NCBI GenBank assembly: GCA_011319805.1
Contig: SJRY01000245.1
Coordinates: 496,001 to 560,000 of the forward strand
Source of the DNA: Macrocybe gigantea
Taxonomy: Eukaryota > Basidiomycota > Agaricomycetes > Agaricales > Callistosporiaceae
Reading direction: 5' to 3'
Length of the DNA stretch: 64,000 nt
The notes beneath the pieces were generated by a model, which had not been told where the DNA came from, searched no databases, and saw nothing but the letters and a program-made list of their open reading frames with translations. This document shows, piece after piece, positions 11,981 through 24,495 of this stretch; within the stretch, counting starts at the first letter, position 1, and every line of letters starts with the position of its first letter. Position numbers and translations under genes: made by a program.

Positions 11981-12182
11981 CTACAGGTCGTCAAGCGAGC
12001 AAAATCTTATCTTTGGCTGAGTTGATGAGATGAGATTTGATCTTGGCCAATTACCTAATTCGTCAGGTGTCTGGACAACACATCCTCCCGCTCCCGCTCA
12101 TCTTTGGGTCCGGCGCCGGACCAACCTTCCAGGGAGCGGCTCTAATTTCAATAGGGAGCGCTGCGTATTCGTTCCTTTATAT

Positions 12183-14619
12183 ATGCCGGGGCAAGATTAT
12201 TCCACTTTAGAACCCATTCCCTCGACATCGAGGTCGCAGAGCAATCTGTCCCTTCAGGCAAAGAAGAACACAGTCTTGGTCTCACATGGTCGACCTCCAT
12301 GGTGATTCCTCTTTCTCCATAATATCGTGTTTACTCAGCTTCTGAGGTGTTGTTCCATTTGTCTCTGCTGCTGATTTGTCGCGTGCCCCAGGTATGGAGA
12401 AGATGGCGTGCGGACGCTTGACGCGTACGTCGTGGCGGTTTCTGGTGCGGTGCATACCATTGCTTTTCCAGTGCGACGACGCTAGATTCATCCATGCATC
12501 GCTCGCTCGAAACGCTTTACGTTGTCAATTCGTGTCGTCGTTGCAGGCGGATCCGGGAGCGGCAAGGTCGCCTGAATTTCGCTCCTTGCAGAAACATATT
12601 CTGACTTGTTCTGATTTTCTTATTCACTAGACTCACGTTGCGCGGCAGATTCTGCAAGCTCTGGGATCGATACCCACCGTCATTATCCTTTCTCAAGTAT
12701 GCTCTGTTCGGGTTCGTCACTTGCATGAGCGGTGGTTGATTGCGCTGCATCTCAGGACAGCTTTTACAAACGTCATACGCCGGAGGAATTGGAGCTGGCT
12801 CATGCGAACATGCTGGACTTTGATCATCCTGATGCTATCGATATGCCCATGTTTGCCTCTGTCCGTCATTTTGTTTTCGCGGTCCATGCCGTCGCGTATC
12901 CTCAACTCCGTATACGAAGTGTCTCGCAGATCTCAAGTCCTGCAAACAGACAAACATACCCATTTATTCGTTTTCGGAACATCAGCGCCTGGAAGAGACG
13001 AAATACCTGTATGGCGCTACCATCATCATCAGTACGTCGGCGCGATCTCCTTTCTGAATCGGCGTCATTGACCATCAAGTACAGCGGAAGGAATTATGGT
13101 TCTACATGATCCCGCCCTCCGGGCACTATATGACCTCAAAGTCCGTTTGCTTCGCTGACGCCTCACGCATACATATGTATGCTGAATTACCCTCGGACTC
13201 TGATTCGATAGGTGTTTGTGCAATGTGATTCGGATTTAATGCTGGCCCGAAGAATAAAAAGAGACGTGACAGAACGTGGTAGGAGTGTCGAGGGTATTTT
13301 AGACCAGTGAGAAGTAGCATCCCGACGCAAATGAGGGAATTGACCCAGGCATAGGTACCTTCGCTTCGTCAAACCCGCGTTTGACAATTTTGTTCGTCCA
13401 ACCATGGCATATGCGGATATAGTAAGGGAACCTTTTCATATTCTCCCTTCCAAACACCTCAGCACCGATGATCAGATCGTGCCCGGCTCTAACAATTCCG
13501 TTGCGATCGAACTTATATCGGCACATATTCGTCGTCAGTTGCAAGAGCGAGCAAACCGATTCCGACCAAAACTTGCAATTCCTCATCATTACTTCCCAAA
13601 ATCTGGCCCTCCCACTCCAGATATCGGTGTTGATGACTTGAATTTAACAGTACATCCTCAGACTCCACAATTGCAAGTATGTTTTGCTTTCTTGTCAATT
13701 ATGCACCGGACCCTTGGTTGAAATGATAGGGAATATACACCATTTTACGAGATAAAACTACCAGTCGTCAAGACTTTATCTTCTTTGTCGACCGTCTGTC
13801 CAGGACATTGACAGAGTTTGCTCTGCAATACCTTCCATATACCTCAAAGACTGTAGTTACCCCGGTTGAAGCGGAAGCACATGGAAAGGCCCTGGATGTT
13901 CAGGTCTGGATCGCCATTACTTGCAAAGTCAACGAAACTGAGGAAATTCTGTTATAGCATGTATGCGGAGTCTCGATTTTACGTTCGTATGTCATTTGTC
14001 ATCTACTCCCCACCACAGTTTTTCAGCAGAGTCCTTCCAGCGGCGGTGCACTCGAACGCGGCTTCCGAAGGGTAATCAATGACGTACCGCTTGGCTCTCT
14101 CCTTGTGCAGTCGGATCTGAAAACGGGGGAACCGTTGCTGCTTCATGCTATGCTACCTGTATGCGTGAAAATGAGACATTTAGCGGAAGAAACTTGGGTA
14201 TTCTTGTTAGATGCCCAGGTTCGTTGTCTCCCGTTCTATCCGAGTTATGGTCATGCCGACAGAGTCCTGCTAATTCCAGATCGGGACCGCAGCGGCGGCA
14301 TTTATGGCGATCCGCATTCTCCTTGATCACGGAGTTCGAGAAGAACGTATAATTTTCGTGACTTTCCTAGTCGCTCGCGGAGGCGGTGTTTCCGTGCTGC
14401 GACGAGCATTCCCTCGCGTAAAGATCGTTTGTGGCGCGGTGGACGACGAGATGAAGGAAGGATGGTTGGAGGGTTACAAGGCAGAAGGTAATCCAGAAGG
14501 AGTGGGGCGCAAGGTGTGGCTGATGCAACCAGGCATGGGTCAGATAGGTATGGCTTTTTGAAGACGATGCCGAGCTTTCGTTCTAATTCCATCTAATAGG
14601 GGATCGTTACTATCTGTAG
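12183..14619 (+). CDS. URK1: Uridine kinase with C-terminal UPRT-like domain
   Basis: A uridine/cytidine kinase of the pyrimidine salvage pathway (uridine to UMP). The start at 12183 (MPGQDYSTLEPIPSTS) precedes the conserved segment GRPPWYGEDGVRTLDAY. The P-loop GGSGSGKTHVAR is split over exons near 12547-12640. Downstream are SQDSFYK, the DFDHPDAID nucleoside-binding segment and ARRIKRD. The C-terminal half has the uracil phosphoribosyltransferase-like fold (CGVSILRSP, GGALERGFRR, LVQSDLKTGEP, ITF-type EERIIFVTFLVARGG) and ends GMGQIGDRYYL. This kinase plus UPRT-like arrangement is the normal one for fungal Urk1 and animal UCKL1. More than ten introns. Confidence 0.92.
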
Positions 14620-14835
14620 CTCTGCTGATTTACAGCGACGGAGATATCTTTTGATTGTAAATCACTTCTTCTGGGAACTCCGATGTGCCACATGCACTTG
14701 TCGTTTCGGCACTTAGTACAAGATTCTGGGCACCTCATCGGGCCGCCAACCTAGTCGCATCTTCGTGAAGGCCCGGTCGACCGACTGCTATGGTATTTTA
14801 AAACTGTCGGTTCTGCCGTGCGATGAGTTGTGACG

Positions 14836-15981
14836 ATGATCCCTCTGCTCTGCTTCTACATTCCTTTTCTTTTTGCAGCGGTCTCTGCTCAGCATCCGAC
14901 GTCCTTCGTACTGGTCGGGGACAGTACTACCGCCAACGGGTTGATTAGTTTCTTTTCCACACATTTTTTGCTCATGGAAATTTGTTCATTCCCTTGTCTA
15001 CAGAACAACACCGAATAGTGGAGGATGGGGAAATGGCTTTTGTGGATCGGCTATCACAGGAAACATTGCCTCGCTCGCGCCGGGTACGCCGTGCATCAAC
15101 ACCGCTCATAACGGTGCAACAACTGGTTCGTTCGTGGCTGATGGGTAAGAGCAACTTGCCGAAAGGGTTGAGTCGGGACGGCTTGGAACCATCCACAGGT
15201 TCTGGAACGTGTCTCTTGCCGCCATCCGAGGCGAGGTCGCCAAGGGTAGGCGGACGCTCGTGACGATCCAGTTCGGCCACAACGACATGAAGATCGCACC
15301 TCCAGAATCCATGGGCGCGAACTTGACGGTCATGGCGCAACAAGTGCGATCTATCGGCGGAGAGCCTGTCCTCGTTACCAGTTTGACGCGTCGAAGCTTC
15401 AATCTGAACGGGACGGTCGCGGATACGCTCGGGCCGTGGGCCGACGGTGTGTCTATTTTGGACCTGCTCATGGTTTTATTTGGGATCAAAGGGATTGAGA
15501 GAGACGCCAGAAACTATCCTCATTTCTCAGCAACAGAGGACGCACTTATTGGACCTACATAGGGCTTCCATTGCTTACGTGCGCGACCAGATCATGACAT
15601 ACATATTTCCAGGTCCACACTAACGGTTGTGTCTTTCAGGTTGAGGCTATCGGACCCGACGCGGCGCATAGATTGAATCGCCTTCCCGACGACAACACGC
15701 GTCGGTTTCTCCATCAACGCGTATGGAGCATCTGTTCTGATATATGTTTGACAGACCTTAATGTCAATGGCACCACCGTATTCGGCCGGTATGTATGTTC
15801 GCCCGACCCGATCAAATTCGGCCGCCTCACTAATTTCTGAAACAACAGCATGATAGCTGACCTGATGCAAGCCAGCTTCCCTAGCCAACTGCCCATAATT
15901 CCTAACTCCGGCTTGACCTTCAACATCTCCCACGGCATTCCCTCGTTTGAGATATTATCACAGTTGGTGCCAATTACGTAA
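14836..15981 (+). CDS. Secreted rhamnogalacturonan acetylesterase (CE12, SGNH hydrolase)
   Basis: A secreted SGNH-fold esterase that removes acetyl groups from rhamnogalacturonan in pectin (carbohydrate esterase family 12). Start 14836 begins a clear signal peptide (MIPLLCFYIPFLFAAVSA, cleavage before Q). The four SGNH blocks are visible: block I LVGDST (catalytic Ser), block II with the NGATTGSF segment, block III QFGHND, and block V with the catalytic Asp and His in DNTHLN, which is assembled across an intron near 15715-15770. The protein continues FGRMIADLM and ends QLVPIT at 15981. About 270 aa from seven or so exons. It suggests ability to attack plant pectin. Confidence 0.92.
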
Positions 15982-16078
15982 ATAAGGCAATGCAAAAGAA
16001 ATGAAGTCTACTGAGTTGTTTGCTACTGCGTCCTTGCGTATATAAAGGGGAAGTCCAGTGCGGATATGAAAACAATAC

Positions 16079-18869
16079 CTAGGATTCTGGAATCGGGCAG
16101 GACCCAAGCACTAGTGGAAGTCTAGAACCTGTAAAAATTGAATATCACGATGATCAAATCAACTTGATTCTTGGTGTGAGATTACCTGGATAAAACCAGA
16201 AAGAGACAGCGACGACGATGTACAGGCCTGCTCATGAATGGAGGTCAGAATCGGGCTGCCAAAGGAAAGTGCCCAAAGCCTTACCGATAAGGATCACGCC
16301 TTCCAGCCAATTCGACTTGCCATCCGCTACAACGTAACCGACAGTTTGCACTGCAACGATGAGAAGGCTGAATAAAAAGATTATGAGAAAAGTTCTGAGA
16401 TGTACCAGATATATATAGGACCTATGTGGGCGACTTTGGGTCACTTGGATTGTTTGAACTGCTATTGAGGATGCCAGCTTACCAGCGTTCCGAAAGGATC
16501 CATGAGCAACGATAAAGGCTTGCCCATTATCCATCCTAGAATGACCATGAAGCTTGCAAATTACAGAAACATGAGCAAACGAGCAGGACTCGGCGATGAA
16601 CATGGTTTACGGAACAACCAAGAGAGCGGTTTGCTATGTTCTTGTGAGTAAACACATGGTGACGCCCAAGTTGAGAAGACACTGACGATGGTGGAACCAA
16701 TAGCGACGCTGATACTGAATGACAACTCGTCTTTTACGGACACGTTGACGGCAGTCATACACTCTGCAAAAGGTTCAATGATTTCTGCCTCATCCGAACG
16801 AGGGGCATTGCATACCTGCGACTGCCGTCACTGCAGGAAGCAATACCAATCCAACCCACTCTTTGCTGATAGAATTAGAAAGGCCGTCCAAGGACTCGAC
16901 TAGCCGGTCGGCCGTGATGGACGCAGCCTAAGTCGTCTTTCTTTTAGTCACTGTTCAGGTTGTTTGGGTAACAAGCTCACAACCGTGACGAGGACAAGGG
17001 CCACGAGAGACAGAAGCCAACTGATCTGCGGTTTCCGGATGACAGTTCCTGCTTGGCCAGATGCATCGTGCTCCTGCATCTCAGGTTCTTGATTTCTCTC
17101 AGGCTCCGCAAAGTTGACTGTTCCGGGATTGGGAAGCGAGTCATCGCGATTATGCATTAGCCTGTTCGACTCGAGCGATAAAGTACTGTCACGAAAATTG
17201 GCCGATCGTAAAGGCCTGAGCAGATGCATGAAGGAACGTCCAGAACCGCGAAGCTAAGAAATGATGGGGACTGACGACATGTTGTAGGAGTCCACGACCG
17301 TGACAGACGAACTATTGCTATATTGATGAATAGCTTTGTTTCGCTTCTCGAGCTCTTCTCGCCTGTGCTCCGAAAGTCTCTTGCTTTTCTTGTTGTGGAC
17401 GTCGGTGTAGAGATGCGAGTGCGACCATAGCTGGAAAACAAGGTACAGGATGTAAACTGAGGGTAAAAACATGAGCGTTCCTGCGGCAGTGAAAAAAAAA
17501 ACATGGTTCTTCACTCAATAGCAAGATTATAGAAACCTAGAGCAACCAAATCGGTTTCAGCAAGTTGAAAAGGATCGAAAGGACCCATACCCCGTGACTC
17601 ATGCGCATGATGTTTTGCTTTTGTGAAGGTAAGACTTCGTCTGTACTTCCGCCGAGAGAAAAGTGATAAGCAGCAGGTAGCACTATGGCGCCTACGCTAA
17701 TAGTTAGAAGCGAGGAGTGCAACTGAGTGGCAGCTGCAAAGTTCGTTTGGAGGCGAGTAAAGGACCGGACGTCATGGTTCACTTACTGGCGTCGAAGCCC
17801 TGCTCGCTGAATCGAAGTCCCCCAGCAAAGAAACAAAGTCCGAGGACCAGCACTACATATATTGCCTGTCTTGAAACGGGTCAAACGAATAACTTTGAGA
17901 GGGAGCTTACGTAGCTTGCTCAGCATCGAACCAATCACTACAGAATAAGCAATGAGACGCATGATAAATGAGGTCGCTCACAGGCTGACTGAACAACTTG
18001 CAATTCGCATTTCTTCAGCGCACTGATCTATGGCGATATCAGTAACAAACTCCATACAAGGGTTATGCTGAATTGCATATTACCGCAACAACTAGTTCAA
18101 CGCTTGGGAGAAGGAAAACGAAGTCAGTATTATATTATCATCTTGTCGCATGTCAATTGAAGCAGCGTACATATTGCTCTGGAACAATTTAAACATCAGA
18201 TTGGGTGAGATCATCGATTGAGCCTACCATGCTGGCGTTAATCAAGCCCGTTCTTGACCCACCAATCCTAAGTGCCAGTTGGCGGGTCAGGATGTCGTGC
18301 AACTGCAAGAGATAATTTATTTTTGTTGCATGCAAAGACGGCTCACCAATCTCACTGACCTTGACACACGGTATCAATGCCACAATGCAAACTGACCGAC
18401 GCTTCAGTGGTACGAAGTTCATAGTGAACCAGCCCACGACACTCACGAAAGAAAACCAGATTGTGTGCCTCTGGCATCACGATGCTCAGCACCCACTGCG
18501 TAAAGAAAAGTGAGAACAGGCTGCGCTGGAAATGCGAGAGGGCTTCGCACAGCTACGGGGACAAATACAAACAAGATATTGAGGTCTGCATCATCGTTAG
18601 AACGGAAAGCTGGACTATGAGAGGCACTCACAGGACCCGAAGAGAACAAGTCTCCATCCCTGTACGTGGCTTCTAAGCCATTTTCGAACAGAAGTCGCCT
18701 TACCCGCTTCTGCTGGTGGACTTGAAGGGGCAGGCAGTCCGCTTTCTGTGTCAATGAGGCCGAGACGCGACTCTGAGCGTGGGCTGAAAGAAGGGCTTGG
18801 ATCGGCAGCAGGTGCGGCCGAATCCATCGAATTGGTGTGTGCATGCATAGTGAAGGGGGTATGAGACAT
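16079..18869 (-). CDS. VCX1: Vacuolar Ca2+/H+ antiporter (CAX family)
   Basis: A cation/proton exchanger of the CaCA superfamily that loads calcium into the vacuole. The start at 18869 opens a hydrophilic, Ser/Pro-rich cytosolic N-terminus (MSHTPFTMHAHTNSMD). Recognisable pieces in order: DLNILFVFVPV, WVLSIVMPEAHNLVFF, the first repeat with SVELVVA and ISALKKCELQVVQS, VIGSMLSKL, LCFFAGGLRFSEQGF, LHSSLLTISVGAIVLPAAYHF, ILYLVFQLWSHSHLYTD, the second repeat with ECMTAVNVSVKDELSFSISVAIGSTI, and QTVGYVVADGKSNWLEGVIL near the end. The central acidic/basic linker (KKSKRLSEHRREELEKRNK) is typical. Many short introns. The last exon after AVSFWFYPG is uncertain: either it splices to a stop at 16079 or reads through to one near 16165. 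Confidence 0.85.
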
Positions 18870-19311
18870 AATAAAAAGGTATTAACGGCGTGGGGTATAT
18901 GATACGGTCGTGAACTATGTCACCAGTGGCTATTGAGGAGAGTCAAGCGAAGCTGTGGCCGGACTTGAGTTCATATCGCTTGGACGGTGTTGGGTGGAAG
19001 CGAATACCTCCTACTCGATATGGTAAAGTCGCGTTTTATTTTTATAAAACACGCTGAGCACACGCGTTTCAAACATAGCGCACAGGGCCAAAGAATCTGG
19101 ATCGATATCAGCCGGGATTTACGAACCTGCGACCCTCGTCGTGGACCGAAGAGTCGCGAGGAGCGCTTGTACTTAAGGCAATTCACCGTCGGCTTGATGT
19201 CGAGATGAAATTATGTAGTGCAGTCGGGACTGAGCGGAAGGATGTGACGGTGTGACCTAGTGAATACTCTGTCACGCGCCCGTCTCTTTCCACACACCGA
19301 CTTTTAGAACG
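18870..19311. promoter_or_regulatory. Divergent intergenic region (VCX1 / COX4)
   Basis: About 440 bp between divergent starts. It contains a GC-rich patch at 19095-19165 whose minus strand resembles a tRNA T-arm (GGTCGCAGGTTCG) but does not fold into a complete tRNA; see the rejected list. No other feature is seen. Confidence 0.35.
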
Positions 19312-19916
19312 ATGTTTAACCACCTCGCGCGCGCTGCACGTCCAGCAGTCCTCGCTGCTCGCTCGAGCCTCAGACAACGACCAGCTACCTCTCTTAGAAC
19401 CTTCTCGACCACCCTGCGTGTTGCGTCAGATGCCCATGGTCCTGCGCCTCCTCAGCTTTACGGTCAAGGAGGAAAGCCCGGTGAAGTCCCCACCGACCTC
19501 GACCAGGCTACCGGTTTGGAGCGTCTGCAGCTGCTAGGTGAATTAGAGGGTATCGATGTGTTCGACAGCAGCCCCTTGGACTCCAGCCGTACTGGCACCA
19601 AGGCCAACCCCATCCTCGTTCCCTCTTATGTCAGTTTCAAGCTTATAGCACCTTAGCCTTTTATCTCACAAGCCATTCTGCGACTCTTAGGACGTAGAAC
19701 GCATTGTTGGCTGCACTGGCTCACCCGCCGACTCCCATGAAGTTACCTGGTTCTGGGTCAAACAGAACAAGCAATCGCGCTGCACGGAATGTGGCTCCGG
19801 TGAGAACTTCACGCCCTTTGCATGATTTGATTCCTTCACCAATGCCATCGTTCATCAAGTCTACACTCTTGACTACACCGAGGCCCCGCTGCCTGCTCCC
19901 GAGCATGCTCACTAAA
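19312..19916 (+). CDS. COX4: Cytochrome c oxidase subunit 4 (mammalian Vb homologue)
   Basis: A nuclear-encoded zinc-binding subunit of mitochondrial complex IV, about 160 aa. It starts MFNHLARAARPAVLAARSS, a positively charged amphipathic presequence for import into the matrix. The mature part has the family landmarks DLDQATGLERLQLLGELEG, NPILVPSY and, after an intron, DVERIVGCTGS...VTWFWV and the second half of the zinc site SRCTECGS. The last exon gives VYTLDYTEAPLPAPEHAH and stops at 19916. Three exons with clean GT-AG borders (introns near 19629-19690 and 19801-19860). Length and cysteine spacing match fungal Cox4. Confidence 0.95.
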
Positions 19917-21805
19917 ACCTTGCTGGACTTAGATCACAGAAAATGTTCGTGTCGGGGTTGCTAATTAGCTAGTCAATGAGCAGTCAAGTTTTCTGTATCA
20001 AGAATTGGCGGAGAACGCTCTGCGACGATTGAGAGAGTTGCGAGCTTCCACGGTTCAGCTGGTCCAGGTCCGTTCTCAGTGGCCCAGGTCGAGCCTGGAA
20101 TGCATGCCCAGAGCTGCGAATGAATTCTGGTGTCAACGATGCCGTGTCTAGAAACACGTCTCGCTTTTTCGAATGGAAGATGATGACAGAGCATGCGATA
20201 TAGAGCTGCTGGTGGGCTGGAACGACCAAGCTCCGCAAAGGTTGTTGGATGTTACTTTCCAAGTCCTCGCGCTGCAATATCTTTTAGACAATTAAAAGCC
20301 TTAGGAGCTCTCCTGAGTCGAAGTATTGTTTCACTCTCATTCGGGCTTGTCGGACTCGTCAGGGCTCTTACGGAGTATTTTACCCAATTTCGAATTTCAG
20401 CATCCTTTTTCCCTCCATGTGTAGACCAGACGATCAAGCAAATGTCCAAACAGTTGCAACGGAGAAAAAAAAACCTTTCTTCCTTGCTAACCAACCGAGG
20501 AACGGAGTGATATGCGTGTTGATGAAACTCGTTGAGCATTCGCGGGTTTGAAAATGCTTACGCGGTCTCTACGCCACGCCTGCTAGGGCTGGCGACGGAT
20601 GTGCACCCGTTCTGACGATCTGGTCCAGAAATGCATCCCTCTTGTTAGTGAGGTGCACTGGCTCGATTTTCGTCTTGGCCAGGTACTTTGCTTGCACTCC
20701 TTCACTGCTGCTATCACGGCCATTTTTTTTTCTTGCCAATTCGCTGATGAGGAATTCGCGGGTTTCTATTCCAGTCGCCTCAATTGTGTCCGATTATTTG
20801 ACAGCTCTCAACGTTGGTCCGCTCCACGTTCAATTCCCATACAGATAAATATCCCCATCTAATTTTCCCTTTCACTTGACCTCTCCCTTTCACCGCTCCA
20901 CTCGGAAAACATGATCGCATTTTCCAGCAAGACGGATTCTGACCCCGTTCAGTTCCAGTTTTTTCCTGCGTGCTTTCGTGGCTCTTCGTCTCTGATTCAT
21001 CGTCTCAGAAAAAGACTCACAAGAACGGACAAAGCCACCGCTTATACGACATCAGGTTCCGTTATCCAGCATTAGGGCTTTTGTTCCTGAACGTCGTCAG
21101 AGATTATTGATTGACAGGCACTGACGAGGAGGGTCTTCCCACCTTCGTGACAACCAGCACCGATGAGCATATGTTTCTGCTTCGCCACTCACAACGACGC
21201 CGCTTTCAAAGCAGCCCTCCGCTCAGCCTTCATCTTTCTTGGCCTCGACAACAAAATGCATCTGCCTGTATTCAAGAACTGGACATAATCTGCTGTTGTC
21301 ACAGTCCATGTCTGAATGTTTGGCGTCTGCGCCGTGACGTCTGCATTCACACACGATGACCAATAGCACTTGCAAAGCACCGACGGGATCCGCTGGCGAT
21401 GACAGCACTTTCTCCGCTGCCTTGTTATTTATGATGGATCCCTCGGCTTCAAGGACTTCTGTTGAGAAACTAGTCACCCTGATTATTTGCATGATACGCC
21501 CGTTCCTCTCCGTCGGTGCTCGACTCACCAAATATAGACTCACAAGCAACCGGTGCTTTTTCGGCGATAGTATCAAAATGCGCTACTCTTGTGTCGACAT
21601 CTATAAAGGCTGGGCCATCCAGCCACGCTTTAACCATTCCTTGTTCCCCTTTTCTTTCTCTACGGTCCGGCCTTGACTGGCTTCTTGCTTCCTTCCACCA
21701 AAAAGACCAGGTGTCTGGCACGTTCTTTTTCTTTCTTCTTCAACCGGCAGCTCGAAGTCTAGCCTCTTTGCTACACCTTCTTTTGCATTCTTCTTTCAGA
21801 AAAAG
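19917..21805 (+). other. Long intergenic region and upstream region of the secreted-protein gene
   Basis: About 1.9 kb with no gene I can support. Open frames of up to 117 codons occur on both strands, but none has recognisable family features. The last few hundred bases are strongly pyrimidine-rich on the plus strand (for example 21640-21670 and 21725-21800), as in promoters and leaders of highly expressed fungal genes. A TATA box lies at 21602. Confidence 0.4.
21602..21607 (+). promoter_or_regulatory. TATA box candidate for the repetitive secreted protein
   Basis: TATAAA followed by GGC, 199 bp upstream of the ATG at 21806 and followed by a CT-rich stretch leading to the start codon. A long CT-rich leader after a TATA box is usual for strongly expressed basidiomycete genes. 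Assigned from sequence only. Confidence 0.45.
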
Positions 21806-24495
21806 ATGCTGTCAAAGACAAATCTTAGGTACGCCGCGTGCGTAGTACTGTGCATGGCTCCTTTCGCGGCCGCACGCGAAAGATGGCTTGAGAGGGACAA
21901 CAGGCCCGTTTTTCTTCACCCCCGCCGTTTCGGCCAGGAGCAGCCCGCGGTTCTTCAGAAAATCCGGGATGCCTGCCCCGGTCAGGTTTGCGGCACTCTG
22001 GCTGGGCAAGCAGTGACGCCTCTCCTGGCGGCCCAGCCTGAATGTTCCCAGCAGGACATGGCAGATGCAATCATCGGTACGCAGATCGGTTGATCGTGCG
22101 CTTGTCTTGTCAAGAGACATCTTTTTTTTTCTGCTCGTCGTATTTAGATGCGAGTAAGCAGTTTGATGCTGCTACTCAGGCCAACATGATCGCCATCGCC
22201 AAAGAGTATCGCCAAGCTGAAAAGAACACACCTCCGGTATGCAAAGCGGTCTCGTAGACTGCCACGTTTTCTGAGTTTTTGCGCGAAGGATTTCACCACC
22301 AACCCACCCACATTGAGAAACTCGGTCTTCTGCCAGAAAGCTCCCAAGAACTCAGAGTTGAATGGCCTCGTCCAAGCACAAGACCCCGCTAACGACCCAA
22401 ACTTTTTCTTTGATCCTGCAACCAAAGCAACCGTCAAGAAAGGCTCACAACCCAACACATTTCCCTTCGGATCCGCCGGATCTGCGTACGTTCGCACACC
22501 GTTAAAAATAATCTCCAGAACTTGATGATCTTTGCAGGTCAAATAGTGCCGCGGCTGGCAACAACGACAGCAGCAGCAGCGGCAGCAATTCAGCGGCCAA
22601 CCCAGCTCCCTCTGGTGTCCTTGTTGCTGACCCATCCGCCTCCGCTGACCCGTGCACCGTACGTTCTAAAACCTGGTCCCAAAGCCATGATCTCATTCCG
22701 TTGATCTGATCAGACCGTAATAACGATCACCGTTTCCGCCACAAATCCTGCAGCAACGGGCAACGACGCCATCACCGTAACCGCCGGTGACCCCACCGCG
22801 ACCGTTCCAACCGTGTCGGCAACCGCAGCGCCCACCGGAACAGGAACATCGTCCGCCATAGGCAACTTTGGGAAATGCTCAGTGCCCCAGATCGAGTTCG
22901 GTGTTGGCTTTGATAATCGCAAAGAGACAAGTTTCCGCCCTGTTGACCTGAGTATGAACGACTTGCGCCTTCGTCTACCACATCGCTTAACTTTCTTGTT
23001 TCGACCTAGCGTCTTATAATCACGGATCCGCTCAAAACATCGGCATCATCACTCGTCAGTGACTTTCCGCATTGTGCGGGTGTAGATATTCCTTATCACT
23101 CATTCCCTTCCTAGAATTCATATGCGACACGTTGACCAACAGCTGCAATGCTGACCAGACGGCCAAGGACACCTGCGCAAAAGCGAGAACTGCTGCTGGT
23201 GCAGCGCAAGTGGGCACTGGCGCACAAGCCGACGCATTTAACGCCGTGTTTGAAATCCAAACCGTCAGCTCATCCTTCTAATATCGAAATCCGAATGCCA
23301 GACTGATCAGTTAACGTTTTTAGAACTTTGCGGCCATCCCCCCGTCGATAACCAGGGAAAAACGAGTGTAGCCGCGACCGTGACTGCCGCTGTTCCCCAA
23401 GGTACTCCGAACTCTTTCAAGGCCTCGACGGCAGGCGCCACACCGACCGCCTCTCTCAACGGCAATGCCAACGCCAGTTCTGGCATTGGCAGCTTTGGAA
23501 AATGCTCGGTCCCACAGATTGAATTCGGTGCCGGCTTCGATGGCAGACGGGAGACTAGCTTCCAGCCAGTCGATAAAGGTAAATATCTCATATCCTAGAA
23601 CGTCTTCAGGGCTTGAGCGCAAGCTAATGATGTGATTTCAGTTTCTTATAACCATGGTTCGGCCCAGAACATCGGAATCATCACTCGTGCGTGTTACGAG
23701 CTCTCGTCCATTTTCATCGTAGATGCTAAATATCCGCTAGGTTTCATGTGTGACCAGTTGACCAACTTCTGCCAAGCGGACCAAACGGCAAAGGATACGT
23801 GCCAGAAGGCCATTACCGCTGCCAACGGCGCAGCCGCCGGAACGGGCGCCCAGGCCGACGCATTCAACGCCGTGTTCAACATCAAGACTGTGAGTTGCAT
23901 TCTCGGCTTGGGCTTTCATTTAGAATATTAATGCACCTGCCAGAATTTTGCCAGTGTGCAGCAGATCGACGACCAGGGCAGGCCCGTAGGGGGAAATGGG
24001 GGCCAGGCTGCCTCCACTCCTGCCACAACACAGGCTCAACAGGCACCGGTGCGTTCGGGCTCTGGTTTGGTGCCGCCCTTAATTGCATTTTATTAACTTT
24101 GAGGTCGCTTGAAGGCTCCCGCGCAGACGAATGCTGGCCAGAACGACAACAGCAGTGGCGGCGGCGGCAATGCTAGCGGAAACTTGCAGACGTTCACAGC
24201 TGCCCTCGGTGGAGTGGCTGCTCCAGTTGTTACCGCGACTGCAGATGGCAAGTTCCAAGTCGCAGGCAACGCCGTCATCAACGACAAGCAGAATGCGCTC
24301 GTGCGTTCGTGGTAAGTCTCCGACCGTGTGATCTCCTTCCAAGAAATGTGGAATGCTGATTTTCTTTCCTGTAGTGATGTTCAGAACAATAAGTGCGCCG
24401 ATGCCGCTAATGCATCAGGGAACAAGAACGGTTTTACAGTTGCAGCGTGTAATAGCCAGCAGCAACAGTGCATCGCAGCTGCTCGTTCGGCATGA
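21806..24495 (+). CDS. Secreted Ala/Ser-rich protein with tandemly duplicated module, function unknown
   Basis: An extracellular protein of roughly 650 aa with a signal peptide (MLSKTNLRYAACVVLCMAP, cleavage near AAA). I recognise the type only as a recurrent basidiomycete secreted protein without known function. Architecture: an N-terminal cysteine module (CPGQVCGTLAG ... PECSQQDMADAII ... NSVFCQKAPKNSELN, then FFDPATK and GSQPNTFPFG); a Ser/Ala/Thr linker; two near-identical modules each containing GKCSVPQIEFG, SYNHGSAQNIGIIT, CD-LTN-C-ADQTAKDTC and GTGAQADAFNAVF; and a C-terminal module (FTAALGGVAAPVVTATADG ... LVRSCDVQNNKCADAAN ... CNSQQQQC). The even cysteines suggest disulfides. Introns occur at equivalent places in the two central modules. 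No catalytic motif was seen; a structural or surface role is possible but speculative. Confidence 0.82.
22861..23960 (+). repeat. Intragenic tandem duplication, unit about 627 bp including introns
   Basis: Two copies of one module begin at 22861 and 23488. Both start G-(N/S)-F-GKCSVPQIEFG and end NFA. Each copy carries three introns at matching codons and phases: one before SYNHGSAQN (phase 1), one just after GIIT (phase 1) and one before NFA (phase 0). Exons are well conserved and introns are diverged, so the genomic segment with its introns was duplicated and exons then stayed under selection. Confidence 0.85.

Noticed and set aside
19095..19165. Possible tRNA gene on the minus strand (GGTCGCAGGTTCG, resembling a T-arm/B box, with CGGCT pairing to AGCCG upstream)
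   Set aside because: The T-stem does not pair properly (one extra base in the loop and mismatches), no D-arm or 7-nt anticodon loop can be drawn, and the supposed anticodon stem encloses a 15-nt loop. At best a decayed relic; tRNAscan-SE or Infernal would decide.
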